Below the pieces are notes generated by a model. It did no database searches and had not been told where the DNA came from. It saw only the letters and a program-made list of their open reading frames with translations. From positions 310,001 to 374,000 of the forward strand of contig NZ_BMUZ01000009.1 of NCBI RefSeq assembly GCF_014650455.1: a stretch of 64,000 nt of DNA. The letters are read 5' to 3'. A program made the translations under genes and the position numbers. Position 1 is the first letter of the stretch. Each line of letters begins with the position of its first letter. The DNA comes from Streptomyces xanthochromogenes (GTDB lineage Bacteria > Actinomycetota > Actinomycetes > Streptomycetales > Streptomycetaceae). Of this stretch, positions 50,741 to 59,263 are shown piece after piece.

Positions 50741-50755
50741 CCGTCGTGGCGAGGT

Positions 50756-51355
50756 TCAGTCCTCGTCGGCAAGGATCAGATAGAGCTTCTTACGGGCGTC
50801 GTTGATGACGGTGAGCGCCTTCTGGCGCTGATCGGCGGAGCCGGTCTTCCAGACCTGGCCGAACGCCTCCATCAGACCGAAGCCGGCCTGCCGGATCTCG
50901 TGCATGGCCTCCCAGTCGACTCCGCGCCCGGCGTCCTCCCAGGGGGCCTCGGCTCCCGATTCGGCCTCCGTGCGCCCGGCGTCGGTGAGCGTGAACAGCT
51001 TCTTGCCGCCCTCGCTCTCGTTGGTGATCAGGCCCTCGTCCTCCAGGAGTTGGAGGGTCGGGTAGACCGAGCCCGGGCTGGGCTTCCACGCCCCGCCGCT
51101 GCGCTCGCCGATCTCCTGGATCATCTCGTAGCCGTGCATAGGCCGGTCCTTCAGGAGAGCCAGGATCGACGCACGGACATCGCCGCGCCGCGCCCTGCCC
51201 CGGGGACCGCCCCGGCCACCGCGGCCGCCGGGACCACCACCCCACGGTCCCCCGCCGAAGCCGGGCCCGAAGGGCCCGAAGGCGGCACGCCGCCCCTCGA
51301 AGTCGCCCCGACCGCGATGGCCGGGTCCCTGCTGTCCGTATCCATGTGAACGCAT
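50756..51355 (-). CDS. PadR-family regulator with Gly/Arg-rich N-terminal extension
   Basis: A 199-residue regulator. Residues 1-58 are Gly/Phe/Arg/Pro-rich and disordered (GPGFGGGPWGGGPGGRGGRG); residues 59-135 are the PadR winged helix (ASILALLKDRPMHGYEMIQE, GSVYPTLQLLEDEGLI); the C-terminus is helical and mediates dimerisation. The Arg/Gly extension is unusual for PadR, though present in some Streptomyces members. ATG 51355 follows GGAAGGAAG. A 30-bp inverted repeat immediately upstream is very likely its own operator. Confidence 0.92.
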   Translation of the reverse strand: MRSHGYGQQGPGHRGRGDFEGRRAAFGPFGPGFGGGPWGGGPGGRGGRGGPRGRARRGDVRASILALLKDRPMHGYEMIQEIGERSGGAWKPSPGSVYPTLQLLEDEGLITNESEGGKKLFTLTDAGRTEAESGAEAPWEDAGRGVDWEAMHEIRQAGFGLMEAFGQVWKTGSADQRQKALTVINDARKKLYLILADED

Positions 51356-51370
51356 GGTTCGCTTCCTTCC

Positions 51371-51406
51371 ATCGTTGACCTGTCGCGATGCGTCAACGAT
51401 ATATCG
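51371..51406. promoter_or_regulatory. Operator ahead of padR: 9-bp inverted repeat plus nested CGATATATCG
   Basis: ATCGTTGAC (51371-51379) and GTCAACGAT (51392-51400) are exact complements with a 12-base spacer, starting 16 bases upstream of the padR start. The second arm overlaps a perfect CGATATATCG palindrome (51397-51406) that could also hold the -10. The arrangement fits autorepression. Confidence 0.7.
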
Positions 51407-51444
51407 GTGACTTACGCTTGGCAACCCCCGGGATGCGAGACGAC

Positions 51445-51489
51445 TGTCCTGTCCCACTGAAGGCCGACCAACTTCACCGAAGGTCGACC
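51445..51489 (+). repeat. Left imperfect inverted repeat flanking the HEAT-like gene
   Basis: 45 bases starting TGTCCTGTCCCACTGAAGGC match the reverse complement of 51976-52020 at about 34 of 45 positions without gaps. The pair brackets one gene. Confidence 0.7.
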
Positions 51490-51555
51490 GCTGTGGTGTT
51501 ATCGCAACGACGCCTGACCGAGACGTCCCGCAGGCAGCCTGCTGGAGTGGACGAA

Positions 51556-51963
51556 TTGACCGAGCAAGGGCTTCGCGACGCGCTCGCGGCAGCGGAATCG
51601 CCGGCCTGGTCCGCGAGGGCCGCGGCGGGACGACGTCTGGCGGCAGCACCGCAGATTGAGGGGTTCTCCGGTGTCCTCCACCGTCTGTTGCTGGACGCTC
51701 AGGACACCGGGGTGACTTCGGATACCGCGGTGGCTCTCTTGGCTCGGAGAGATCTGGCCGGCCTGCGTGCCGTGCTCGCCGCCCGTGCAGTCGCCTCTGG
51801 CCAGGGAACCGCCGATCAGCTCGCCGCGGAGCTGGACTGTGACCCACGCTGGGCGACCGGCCAGGACGGCGACGAGCTGATCGTGCAGCTTCGGACGTTG
51901 GCAGCGGGCGGAGACCCCGATGTCCGCAACGAAGCCCTGTTGCGACTTGCACGCCTGCGCTGA
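51556..51963 (+). CDS. HEAT-repeat-like hypothetical protein in an inverted-repeat-flanked segment
   Basis: A 135-residue helical protein: LRDALAAAESPAWSARAAAG, DTGVTSDTAVALLARRDLAG, GDPDVRNEALLRLARL. The spacing of Ala/Leu-rich helices and the V-R-x-x-A-L-x-x-L ending are HEAT-like. TTG 51556 is preferred because GGAG lies 8 bases upstream; GTG 51547 touches that GGAG and longer starts have none. Imperfect 45-bp inverted repeats bracket the gene, and codon use is less extreme than in its neighbours, which suggests later arrival. Function unknown; some HEAT proteins in Streptomyces act as immunity or effector-associated proteins. Confidence 0.65.
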   Translation: MTEQGLRDALAAAESPAWSARAAAGRRLAAAPQIEGFSGVLHRLLLDAQDTGVTSDTAVALLARRDLAGLRAVLAARAVASGQGTADQLAAELDCDPRWATGQDGDELIVQLRTLAAGGDPDVRNEALLRLARLR

Positions 51964-51975
51964 TCGGAAGGCACT

Positions 51976-52020
51976 GATCAATCTTCGGTGAGATCGGTCA
52001 ACCTTCAACGCGACAGGACA
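51976..52020 (-). repeat. Right imperfect inverted repeat flanking the HEAT-like gene
   Basis: The reverse complement starts TGTCCTGTCGCGTTGAAGGT and pairs with 51445-51489 at about 76%. It starts 12 bases after the stop codon. Confidence 0.7.
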
Positions 52021-52151
52021 ACCACCGCTGTCCCGCCCAGTCGCCCCGAGCCCCACCGAGGCGCACGATGGAGGGAGCGGAGCTGGAGCCGGCGCAAGAC
52101 GTGGCGGCCCCGAACGCCCCGGTGCGACACGCCGGAAGGGGGTGCGACGTC

Positions 52152-52400
52152 ATGTCCCGGTTCATGGACGTCCACCACGGGATGAGGGGCATCACGGCGG
52201 ATCAGCTGAAGCAGGCACATCAGGCGGACCTCGACATCGAGAAGGAAGAGGGCGTCCACTTCGAGAAGGCCTGGGCCGACCCGAAGTCGGGCACGGTCTA
52301 CTGCCTCTCCGAGGCGCCGTCGGCCGAAGCCGTGCAGCGCGTTCACGAGCGGGCCGGCCACCCCGCCGACGAGGTGCACGCCGTTCCGCTGGCCGTGTGA
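52152..52400 (+). CDS. DUF4242/SCO4226-like nickel-binding family protein
   Basis: The 82-residue protein MSRFMDVHHGMRGITADQLK... resembles the small ferredoxin-like family whose S. coelicolor member SCO4226 was shown structurally to bind nickel. The DVHHGM segment offers His ligands, followed by ADLDIEKEEGVHFEKAW and a second helix (SAEAVQRVHERAG). ATG 52152 has a G-rich site upstream; a longer frame adds unrelated Pro/Glu sequence. Metal binding here is inferred from family membership. Confidence 0.82.
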   Translation: MSRFMDVHHGMRGITADQLKQAHQADLDIEKEEGVHFEKAWADPKSGTVYCLSEAPSAEAVQRVHERAGHPADEVHAVPLAV

Positions 52401-52520
52401 CCGCCGAGGGGCCGAGGCGGCACGGCCCCTGGTGCCGCGGCGCGGACGCGCCCGGAAAAGAGGCCAGACAGCGCGGATTGGCCTTGGCTCGTGTGATTTC
52501 GGCTGCCGTACCGTGCGGAC

Positions 52521-53363
52521 ATGCGCATTCGAATCGTCGACGCCTTCACCGACCGTCCGTTCGCCGGCAACCCCGCAGGTGTGCTCCTGCTCGACGCGTT
52601 TCCGGCCGACGCCTGGCTCCAGGACGTCGCACGCGAGGTCAACCACGCGGAGACCGCCTTCGCGCACCCGCTGCCGCCGGGCGGCGACGCGGACTGGGCG
52701 CTGCGCTGGTTCACCCCGGCCACCGAGGTCGACATGTGCGGCCACGCCACCCTGGCCACCGCGCACGTCCTGCACACCACGAACGCGGCGACCGGAACGG
52801 TCCGGTTCGCCGCGCGCTGCGGCATCCTCATCGCGACCGCCGCCGAGGACGGCACGATCACCTTGGACTTCCCCACCTCGGACCTCGTGGCGGAGCCGGT
52901 CCCGGCCGGCCTCGCCGAAGCGCTCGGCGCCCCGGTGCTCTCCGTGCACAACACCTCGGCCCACGTCGGCGACCTGGTGGTGGAACTGCGTGACGAGGCC
53001 GCCGTCCGCGGCCTCGCTCCCGACTTCCGGGCGCTGGGGCGGCACTCCAAGCGCGGCATCATCGCGACGGCCCCGGCCGCCGATCGGGCCTGCGGTCACG
53101 ACTACGTCTCGCGCTGCTTCTTCCCCAACGTCGGCATCGACGAGGACCCGGTGACGGGCAGCGCCCACACCGCCCTCGCCCCGTTCTGGTCGGCCCGCCT
53201 GGGCCGGGACGAACTGACCGGCCTCCAGGCCTCGGCCCGCTCCGGCCTGGTCCGCACCGAGCTGCGCGGCGAGCGCACCCTGCTCACCGGACGTGCCGTG
53301 ACCGTGATCGACGGCGAGCTGTTGACCGCGCCCGGGACGGCCGCGCCTCAAGGCGCCGCGTAA
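52521..53363 (+). CDS. PhzF-family isomerase/epimerase-like protein
   Basis: A 280-residue two-domain protein of the diaminopimelate-epimerase fold. PhzF landmarks: DAFTDRPFAGNPAGVLLLDA at the N-terminus, catalytic Glu44 in NHAETAF, TPATEVDMCGHATLATAHVL, and the second-domain GIDEDPVTGSAHTALAPFW. PhzF itself isomerises a phenazine precursor, but most members have unknown substrates; no phenazine genes are present. Start ATG 52521. It ends at a very long hairpin. Confidence 0.9.
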   Translation: MRIRIVDAFTDRPFAGNPAGVLLLDAFPADAWLQDVAREVNHAETAFAHPLPPGGDADWALRWFTPATEVDMCGHATLATAHVLHTTNAATGTVRFAARCGILIATAAEDGTITLDFPTSDLVAEPVPAGLAEALGAPVLSVHNTSAHVGDLVVELRDEAAVRGLAPDFRALGRHSKRGIIATAPAADRACGHDYVSRCFFPNVGIDEDPVTGSAHTALAPFWSARLGRDELTGLQASARSGLVRTELRGERTLLTGRAVTVIDGELLTAPGTAAPQGAA

Positions 53364-53367
53364 CGCT

Positions 53368-53440
53368 GTAAGGGGCGTACGGCTATTGCGTACGCCCATA
53401 ACGCCGTAAGGGGCGTATGCAATAGCCGTACGCCCCTTAC
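53368..53440. terminator. Very long bidirectional terminator hairpin (30-bp stem)
   Basis: Arms 53368-53397 (GTAAGGGGCGTACGGCTATT...) and 53411-53440 pair over 30 bp with a single G-A/G-T mismatch and a 13-base loop, between the convergent stops of the phzF-like gene (53363) and the CPBP gene (53460). The loop repeats part of the arm (GCCGTAAGGGGCGTA), so alternative foldings exist. Confidence 0.9.
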
Positions 53441-53459
53441 CCACGACGCTTCCGGCCCC

Positions 53460-54263
53460 TCACATCGTCGGCAGCCAGCTCACCTTTCCCGCGAGCAGCG
53501 CGTATCCGACGAAGGCCCCGACGTCGAGCAGCGCGTGGGCGACGACGAGCGGGCCCACCCGCTGCCAGCGTCGGTAGAGCAGCACGAAGACCACGCCCAT
53601 CACCATGTTGCCGAGGAAACCGCCGATGCCCTGGTAGAGGTGGTACGAGCCGCGCAGCACGGAGCTCGCGACGAGCGCGGCCATCGGCGTCCAGCCCAAC
53701 TGGCCGAGTCTGCGCAGCAGATAGCCGACGACGATGACTTCTTCGAGAACCGCGTTCTGCATCGCCGACAGGATCAGCACCGGGTACTTCCACCACACGC
53801 CGGGCAGCGACTCGGGGACCACCGTCAGGTTGCCGCCCACCGCCCGGGCCACCAGGTAGAAGGCGAGCCCCGCGCTGCCGATCCCGGCCGCGATCAGCAC
53901 CCCGCGGCCGAGGTCCGGCCACGGCCGGGTCCGGTCGAAGCCGATCACCCGCAGGCCGCCGACCCGCTCGCGCAGCAGCAGGTGCGCCACGAGCGCGACC
54001 GGCACCAGCGCCGTCGCGATTCCGAAGAGCTGCCAGGCGAGATCGAGCCACGGCCGCCCCGGGGCGAACGAGGTGTTCAGGTTCGCCGCCTGGTGCTTGA
54101 GCCCGCCCGGCTTGGTGAGCGATCCTATGAAGCTGATCAGCGCCGACACTCCGCTCGCGCCGAGCGAGAGCGCCAGTACGAGCACGGTCTCGGACCGCAG
54201 GATTCGCGGCGAAGTCGCCTCTTCGGGAAGAGAATCAGCCACGCGCCCGGCCTCCACCTGCAC
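53460..54263 (-). CDS. CPBP-family intramembrane metalloprotease-like protein
   Basis: A 267-residue membrane protein with about seven segments and the CPBP motifs: EEVIVVGYLLRRL (EE-x(n)-R), a His-bearing YHLYQGIGGFLGN, and HALLDVGAFVG. In eukaryotes the family processes CAAX proteins; in bacteria it includes bacteriocin immunity proteins. GTG 54263 has GGAGG 5 bases upstream; GTG 54242 has another GGAGG 8 bases upstream, so the start is unsettled by 7 codons. It is divergent from the VWA-protein gene. Confidence 0.85.
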   Translation of the reverse strand: MQVEAGRVADSLPEEATSPRILRSETVLVLALSLGASGVSALISFIGSLTKPGGLKHQAANLNTSFAPGRPWLDLAWQLFGIATALVPVALVAHLLLRERVGGLRVIGFDRTRPWPDLGRGVLIAAGIGSAGLAFYLVARAVGGNLTVVPESLPGVWWKYPVLILSAMQNAVLEEVIVVGYLLRRLGQLGWTPMAALVASSVLRGSYHLYQGIGGFLGNMVMGVVFVLLYRRWQRVGPLVVAHALLDVGAFVGYALLAGKVSWLPTM

Positions 54264-54441
54264 ACCTGCCTCCAGTTGACGAATCCCGTTCCATCCCCGT
54301 CGCCACCCCGCTAGGGTCTCGAAAGAAATTATGAAGATCGCGCGCGACAGGCCGGGGGACGGACGCCATTGCGAGGCTGCCGGTCTCCCTTTTCCTTGTT
54401 CGGATTTCCGTGTTCGGGATTCAAGGAGGGGCACCACCGCC

Positions 54442-56223
54442 ATGGGACGTCACAGCTTGCCCGACGACGCCGCGCGAACAAGCACCGGGGCGGCCCCGGC
54501 CGCACGGCGGCGAACGGTGGCCCTGGCCACCGCGCTCGTCCTCGCCGTGGCCGGAGGGACCGCCGTCGCCGTGCAGCGCGGGCTGCTCTCCTTCAGCCGC
54601 TCCTGCGCCTCGACCGCCGTACGGGTCGACCTGGTGGCCTCCCCCGATGTGGCGCCCGCCGTCGAGGCGGTGGCCGAGCGGGCCCGCAAGGAGAAGATCA
54701 CCTCGGACGGCTCCTGCATGGACGTACGGGTGACCGCCCGCGACTCCTACAAGGTGGCCGCCTCCTTCACCTCCCGCTCCAGACCCGACTTCGCGGTCTG
54801 GATACCCGACGCCTCGATGTGGGTGGACCGCGCCAAGGACGCCGCCGGCTCGGCCACGGTCGTCACCGCGGGTCACGTCGCCGACTCCCCCGTCGCCCTC
54901 GGCGTGGCGCCCTCGGCCGCCAAGGCGCTCGGCTGGCCTCAAAAGACGTACACCTGGGCCGAGTTGGGGATGGCGACCGCCGCGGACGACAAGGTCCGCC
55001 TGGGATCGGCCGACCCGGCCCACAGCGCCGCGGGACTGCTCGCGCTGAGCTGCATCGGCAAGTCGGCGGGCCAGGGCGCCGAGGGCAGCACCCGTACCGC
55101 AGCCCTCGCCAAGGTGCTCTCGCAGCGGGTCACCGACGGCGACGGCCAAGTGATGGAGAGCCTGACAACCGTCAACTCCCCCAAGCAGATCGGCAGTTCA
55201 CACCGCAGCGGGGCCGTGGTCGTCTCCGAACAGGCGGCCTTCGCCTATAACGCGGGCCACCGCGGCATGGACCAGGGGGTGCGGCTCTTCTACCCCAAGG
55301 ACGGCGCGCCGCAGCTCGACTATCCGTACACGATGGTCCGCGAGGCAGGCATGAGCACCAACGAGAGCCGGGCGGCGATGCGCTTCCTGACGCTGCTCGG
55401 GGACTCCGAGTCCGCCCAGGTCCTGGCCGGACACGGCTTCCGGGCGCCGGGCGGGCGCGTCGCCGACGCCCTCCCCTCGGCCGCGGGCGGCAGCGCCCCG
55501 CAGCCGTACGCGAGCGCCAGCGCCGACCCGCCGTCGGCACAGGAACTCCAGGACGCGCTCGGGATGTGGACGATCACCGTGCAGAGCGCGCGCCTGACGA
55601 CGGTGGTGGACGCCTCGGGGTCGATGGCGGCCACGGTGCCCGGGTCGGGCGGCCGCTCCCGGATGGAGGTCACCAAGGCCTCGCTGCTCCAGGCCCTCGC
55701 GCAGTTCACGACCGAGGACGAGATCGGCCTGTGGGACTTCGCGACCCATCTGGACGGCTCGCGCGACTACCGCCGGCTGGTGCCGACGGCCCGGCTCGGC
55801 GATCCGGCGCCCGGCGGCCGCACCCAGCGCGACAAGCTGTCCGCCGCGTTCGCCGCACTCCAGCCGGTGCCGGACGGCGCGACCGGCCTGTTCGACACGA
55901 CGCTGGCCGCGTACAGGGACGCGACCTCGACGTACGCGAGCGGCAAGTTCAACGCGGTGGTGCTGCTGACCGACGGCGCCAACGAGGACCCGGGCAGCAT
56001 CTCGCGGGCCGACCTCGTCGCGCAGTTGGAGAAGCTCACCGACCCGTCGAAGCCGGTACCGCTGATCGCGATCGCGGTCGGCCCGCAGGCCGACAAGGAC
56101 GAGGTCCAACAGATCGCGAAGGCCACCGGCGGCGTCGGCTACCAGGTGACCGACCCCGCCGACATCCAGGCCGTGATCCTCCAGGCGATCATGGCCCTCG
56201 GCCAGGCCCAGCACCACGGCTGA
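54442..56223 (+). CDS. Membrane-anchored protein with solute-binding-like and VWA domains
   Basis: A 593-residue protein. One N-terminal membrane segment (TVALATALVLAVAGGTAVAV, about residues 25-45) is followed by a periplasmic-binding-protein-like domain (VDLVASPDVAPAVEAVAERA, WIPDASMWVDRA, PYTMVREAGMSTNESRAAM) and, from about residue 385, a von Willebrand factor A domain with intact MIDAS DASGSM, TGLFDTT and LTDGAN. This extracellular solute-binding/VWA fusion is frequent in Streptomyces, but its ligand is unknown. ATG 54442 follows AAGGAGG at a longish 12-base spacing. It stands alone. Confidence 0.88.
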   Translation: MGRHSLPDDAARTSTGAAPAARRRTVALATALVLAVAGGTAVAVQRGLLSFSRSCASTAVRVDLVASPDVAPAVEAVAERARKEKITSDGSCMDVRVTARDSYKVAASFTSRSRPDFAVWIPDASMWVDRAKDAAGSATVVTAGHVADSPVALGVAPSAAKALGWPQKTYTWAELGMATAADDKVRLGSADPAHSAAGLLALSCIGKSAGQGAEGSTRTAALAKVLSQRVTDGDGQVMESLTTVNSPKQIGSSHRSGAVVVSEQAAFAYNAGHRGMDQGVRLFYPKDGAPQLDYPYTMVREAGMSTNESRAAMRFLTLLGDSESAQVLAGHGFRAPGGRVADALPSAAGGSAPQPYASASADPPSAQELQDALGMWTITVQSARLTTVVDASGSMAATVPGSGGRSRMEVTKASLLQALAQFTTEDEIGLWDFATHLDGSRDYRRLVPTARLGDPAPGGRTQRDKLSAAFAALQPVPDGATGLFDTTLAAYRDATSTYASGKFNAVVLLTDGANEDPGSISRADLVAQLEKLTDPSKPVPLIAIAVGPQADKDEVQQIAKATGGVGYQVTDPADIQAVILQAIMALGQAQHHG

Positions 56224-56334
56224 CGCCCCGCCGGGCCCCGCACCACGGCAGGCACCCCGCCCGACCCAGCACCACGGCCAACGCCCTGCCGTGCCCAGCG
56301 AAGGCTCCCGGCCGGAACCGGGCCCGGGCACCCG

Positions 56335-57855
56335 CTAGCGACGGCGTGCCTCGGGCCCCGGGAAGCCCGTCGGCCACGTGTGCACGGGCTCGCCCTCCAG
56401 CATCAGCTCCCGGTAGCGCCGGGTGGTGGCGGCGAGCGCCGCCTCCCGGCCGAGCCCCGCGGCCAGCGCCCGGTGGTAGGTGTCGACCTGCCAGGACGCC
56501 CCGTTGACCCGGCGGCGGCAGCGCTCCTCGATGATGCCGAGGTAGTGGTCCCGGTCGGCCGCCTCGATGCCCCACGCGTCGAGCCCGGCCGCCGCGAGCG
56601 GCAGCAGCTCCTCGCGTACGAGCTTGATCGCGGGCACCCGGGAGACCCCGCCGCCGCGCCGCGGCGCCGGCCACAGCAGCTCGGCCTCGATGCCGTAGCG
56701 GCAGGCGGCGTCGAAGTTGGAGGCCGCCGACTCGAAGGGCAGCCGGGTCCACACCGGGCGTTGCTCCTCCGCGAGGGCGCGCACCAGGCCGTAGTAGAAG
56801 GCCGCGTTGGCGAGCACGTCGACGACGGTGGGCCCGGCCGGAAGCACCCGGTTCTCCACCCGGAGGTGCGGCACGCCGTCGGCGATGCCGTAGACCGGGC
56901 GGTTCCAGCGGTAGATCGTGCCGTTGTGCAGCACGAGTTCCTTCAGGCTCGGCACGCCGCCGTCGGCGATGACGCGCAGCGGCTCCTCCTCGTCGCAGAT
57001 GGGCAGCAGCGGTGGGAAGAAGCGCAGGTTCTCCTCGAAGAGTTCGTAGGCGGACGACACCCACCGCTCCCCGAACCAGGTACGCGGACGCACTCCCTGC
57101 GCCCGCAGCTCGGCCGGCCTGGTGTCCGTGGCCTGCTCGAACAGAGGTGGCCGCGACTCGCGCCACAGCTCCCGCCCGAACAGGAACGGCGCGTTGGCGC
57201 CCACCGCGATCTGCACCGCGGCGACGGCCTGAGCCGCGTTCCACACCGCTGCGAAGCGCGCGGGCGTCACCTGCAGATGCAACTGCACGGAGGTACAGGC
57301 GGCTTCCGGAGTGATCGACGCCGAGGTGCAGGAGAGGCGTTCCACCCCCTGGATGTCGAGGGTGAAATCCTCCCCGCGGGCGGCCACTATCTGATCGTTC
57401 AGCAACTGGTAGCGGTCGACGTCGGAGAGATTTCCGGATACGAGATCGTCCTGCGTCAGGGTCGGCAGAATTCCGATCATGAGGATGCCCGCGTCGACCT
57501 CGGCAGCTTTGCGATCGGCATACCCGAGCCCGGTGCGCAGCTCCTCGGCGAGCTGGTCGAAAACCCGGCCGCCGAGCCGGTGCGGCGCGATGTTCACTTC
57601 CAGGTTGAACATTCCGAGTTCGGTCTGGAAATCCCGGCTCGCGATCCGCTCCAGCACCTCGCCATTCATCATGCGCGGCATGCCGTCGGGACCCGCGAGA
57701 TTCAGTTCCAGCTCCAGCCCCATCATGTTCCTGGGACGGTCGAACCGCTTCTGGGCCAACAGCTTCCCGAGGCCCTCCAGGCACTGCTGAAGCTTGTCCC
57801 GGTAGCGGTGCCGATCGGACAGGTCGAATCCGCCTGCCACGACCTTCTCCCCCAT
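56335..57855 (-). CDS. Glutamate-cysteine ligase family protein
   Basis: A 506-residue carboxylate-amine ligase: NMMGLELELNLAGPDG (the substrate-binding Glu strand), GMFNLEVNIAPHRLGG, LQLHLQVTPARF, and VENRVLPAGPTVVD. It belongs to the GCS2/EgtA-like group that couples glutamate to an amine or Cys with ATP. Streptomyces makes mycothiol rather than glutathione, so a gamma-glutamyl product other than glutathione (for example in ergothioneine or unknown metabolism) is likely. ATG 57855 has GAGGAGGG about 9 bases upstream. No other ergothioneine gene is adjacent. Confidence 0.87.
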   Translation of the reverse strand: MGEKVVAGGFDLSDRHRYRDKLQQCLEGLGKLLAQKRFDRPRNMMGLELELNLAGPDGMPRMMNGEVLERIASRDFQTELGMFNLEVNIAPHRLGGRVFDQLAEELRTGLGYADRKAAEVDAGILMIGILPTLTQDDLVSGNLSDVDRYQLLNDQIVAARGEDFTLDIQGVERLSCTSASITPEAACTSVQLHLQVTPARFAAVWNAAQAVAAVQIAVGANAPFLFGRELWRESRPPLFEQATDTRPAELRAQGVRPRTWFGERWVSSAYELFEENLRFFPPLLPICDEEEPLRVIADGGVPSLKELVLHNGTIYRWNRPVYGIADGVPHLRVENRVLPAGPTVVDVLANAAFYYGLVRALAEEQRPVWTRLPFESAASNFDAACRYGIEAELLWPAPRRGGGVSRVPAIKLVREELLPLAAAGLDAWGIEAADRDHYLGIIEERCRRRVNGASWQVDTYHRALAAGLGREAALAATTRRYRELMLEGEPVHTWPTGFPGPEARRR

Positions 57856-58344
57856 CGAAGGGTCCCTCCTCGAATGGGCGGCCGGGACACCGGCCGCTCG
57901 CGTCATGGTCGATAATGCCCAGACTGGCTGATCCATAACGCGTGCGCGCGCAGTGCCGATGGAGTAGCGTCGGCGACTGGGGCCTCCGGCACATTCAGCG
58001 GGCATACGGCAACGTGCAGTTACCGCTCGCTCGTCAATGGTGAAAAACACCGACGAGTATCGGCCGACCACCGACGGGACACCTTTCCAGGTCGGGACAT
58101 CGCACCGGACATTTCCCCGGGTGAAACGCCTGCCCAGGAGGGCCGGATACCGACTTGCGGGCAATATCGACGACAGCTAGCCGAAACACTGCGTGAACAC
58201 GTGTCGTATAAACTCTGCAAACGAGGCAGAGAGTTGGCGCCCCCGGCCATCCATCGTCGGCCCCCCTCTGACCCCGCACCGCAGACAGCGCCGTCCGCAC
58301 TGCCCCCGCATCACCGTGTCTCCCGAAGTGAGAGGCGACCCACC
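57856..58344. other. Intergenic region, no gene seen
   Basis: About 490 bases between divergent genes, less GC-rich in the middle than its flanks. It contains CTCTGC-N7-GCAGAG (58214-58232) and a TATAAA (58206-58211), possible promoter parts for the downstream plus-strand gene. Open frames here have no good sites or codon bias. Confidence 0.5.
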
Positions 58345-58932
58345 ATGCCGCTGCATGTCCCCCCGGCCCCCGCGCCCGCCCTGCGCAGCGTCCTCGCGGC
58401 ACTCGGTTCCCCCACCGCCGTACGCGAGGCCCGCACCCCGGCCCTCCGCTCCACCGAAGGTCCGCTCACTCCCGAGCTTCCGCTCCCGCTCCACGTCCTG
58501 GACGGGATCACCCCGGGCGGCCGGACCCCGCGCACCCACCTGGCCGGCTGGCGCTTCCTGATCAGCGACCCCGAGCATCCGGTCGCCGCAGCGGACACCC
58601 GCCTCACCCCCGACGGCTGGGCCTTCTCGCACTTCTTCGAGGGCCCCTACATCACCTCGACCCAGCGCGCCCTGCGCCAGGCCGAACAGCTGACCACGCA
58701 CTACCAGCCCCGGCTGCTCTCGATCCCCGAGCTGTACATGCTCACGCTGTGGCTGCACGCGGACGCGAGCGCCGACGGGGCTTCGGGCACGCCCGCACCG
58801 CATGACCTCCTGGTGCCACTGGCACCCGCCCCGCCCGGCATCTGCGCGCACCGCCCGCTGCGCGTCAGCGAACTGCTTCCGGTACTCACCCTGCGCCTGG
58901 CACCCGCCCGGCTGCTCGGCCAGCCCGTCTGA
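58345..58932 (+). CDS. Conserved hypothetical protein
   Basis: A 195-residue soluble protein: a Pro/Ala-rich start MPLHVPPAPAPALRSVLAAL, then LPLPLHVLDGITPGGRTPRT, a core AGWRFLISDPEHPVAAADTR and HFFEGPYITSTQRALRQAEQ, and a C-terminal helix region. I do not recognise its family. ATG 58345 has GAGAGGCG about 6 bases upstream; longer frames to 58201 read through likely promoter sequence. It ends before a strong terminator. Confidence 0.72.
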   Translation: MPLHVPPAPAPALRSVLAALGSPTAVREARTPALRSTEGPLTPELPLPLHVLDGITPGGRTPRTHLAGWRFLISDPEHPVAAADTRLTPDGWAFSHFFEGPYITSTQRALRQAEQLTTHYQPRLLSIPELYMLTLWLHADASADGASGTPAPHDLLVPLAPAPPGICAHRPLRVSELLPVLTLRLAPARLLGQPV

Positions 58933-58962
58933 CGCCTCCGGCAGCGGCCCGGGAAAGAAAGT

Positions 58963-58989
58963 GCCCCGCGACCAGTGTGGTCGCGGGGC
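58963..58989. terminator. Intrinsic terminator, 11-bp perfect stem
   Basis: GCCCCGCGACC and GGTCGCGGGGC with a 5-base loop, 30 bases after the hypothetical gene ends at 58932. Confidence 0.85.
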
Positions 58990-59263
58990 CTCGTGTGTCT
59001 ATGCTGCGTACGCGCCGCCTGCGCCATACGGGCTAGCCCGGCCGGGCCACCCCGAACCACCCGAAAAGACAGGCCAGTTGAGCTGAACCGTCCGCACGGG
59101 TGATACGTCATTAAGCAGTAGGAAGCGCTGCCGCGAAATCCCTGCGGATTGACGTCCGTGGGGCAACACTGGGATCGGACCGACCGACTTACTACGGGGG
59201 GCGGCCATGAACAACGCATCGAGCCGCAGCACACTCACCACGACGCAGCGAAAGAACGCATCC

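Noticed and set aside
51445..52020. Insertion sequence
   Set aside because: The enclosed protein has no transposase motifs and the repeats are imperfect; it is kept only as an unexplained inverted-repeat segment.
52521..53363. Phenazine biosynthesis
   Set aside because: Only a PhzF-fold protein is present; no other phz gene is nearby and the family is functionally broad.
56335..57855. Glutathione biosynthesis gene
   Set aside because: The fold is that of glutamate-cysteine ligase, but streptomycetes use mycothiol and no glutathione synthetase is nearby, so a glutathione role is not claimed.
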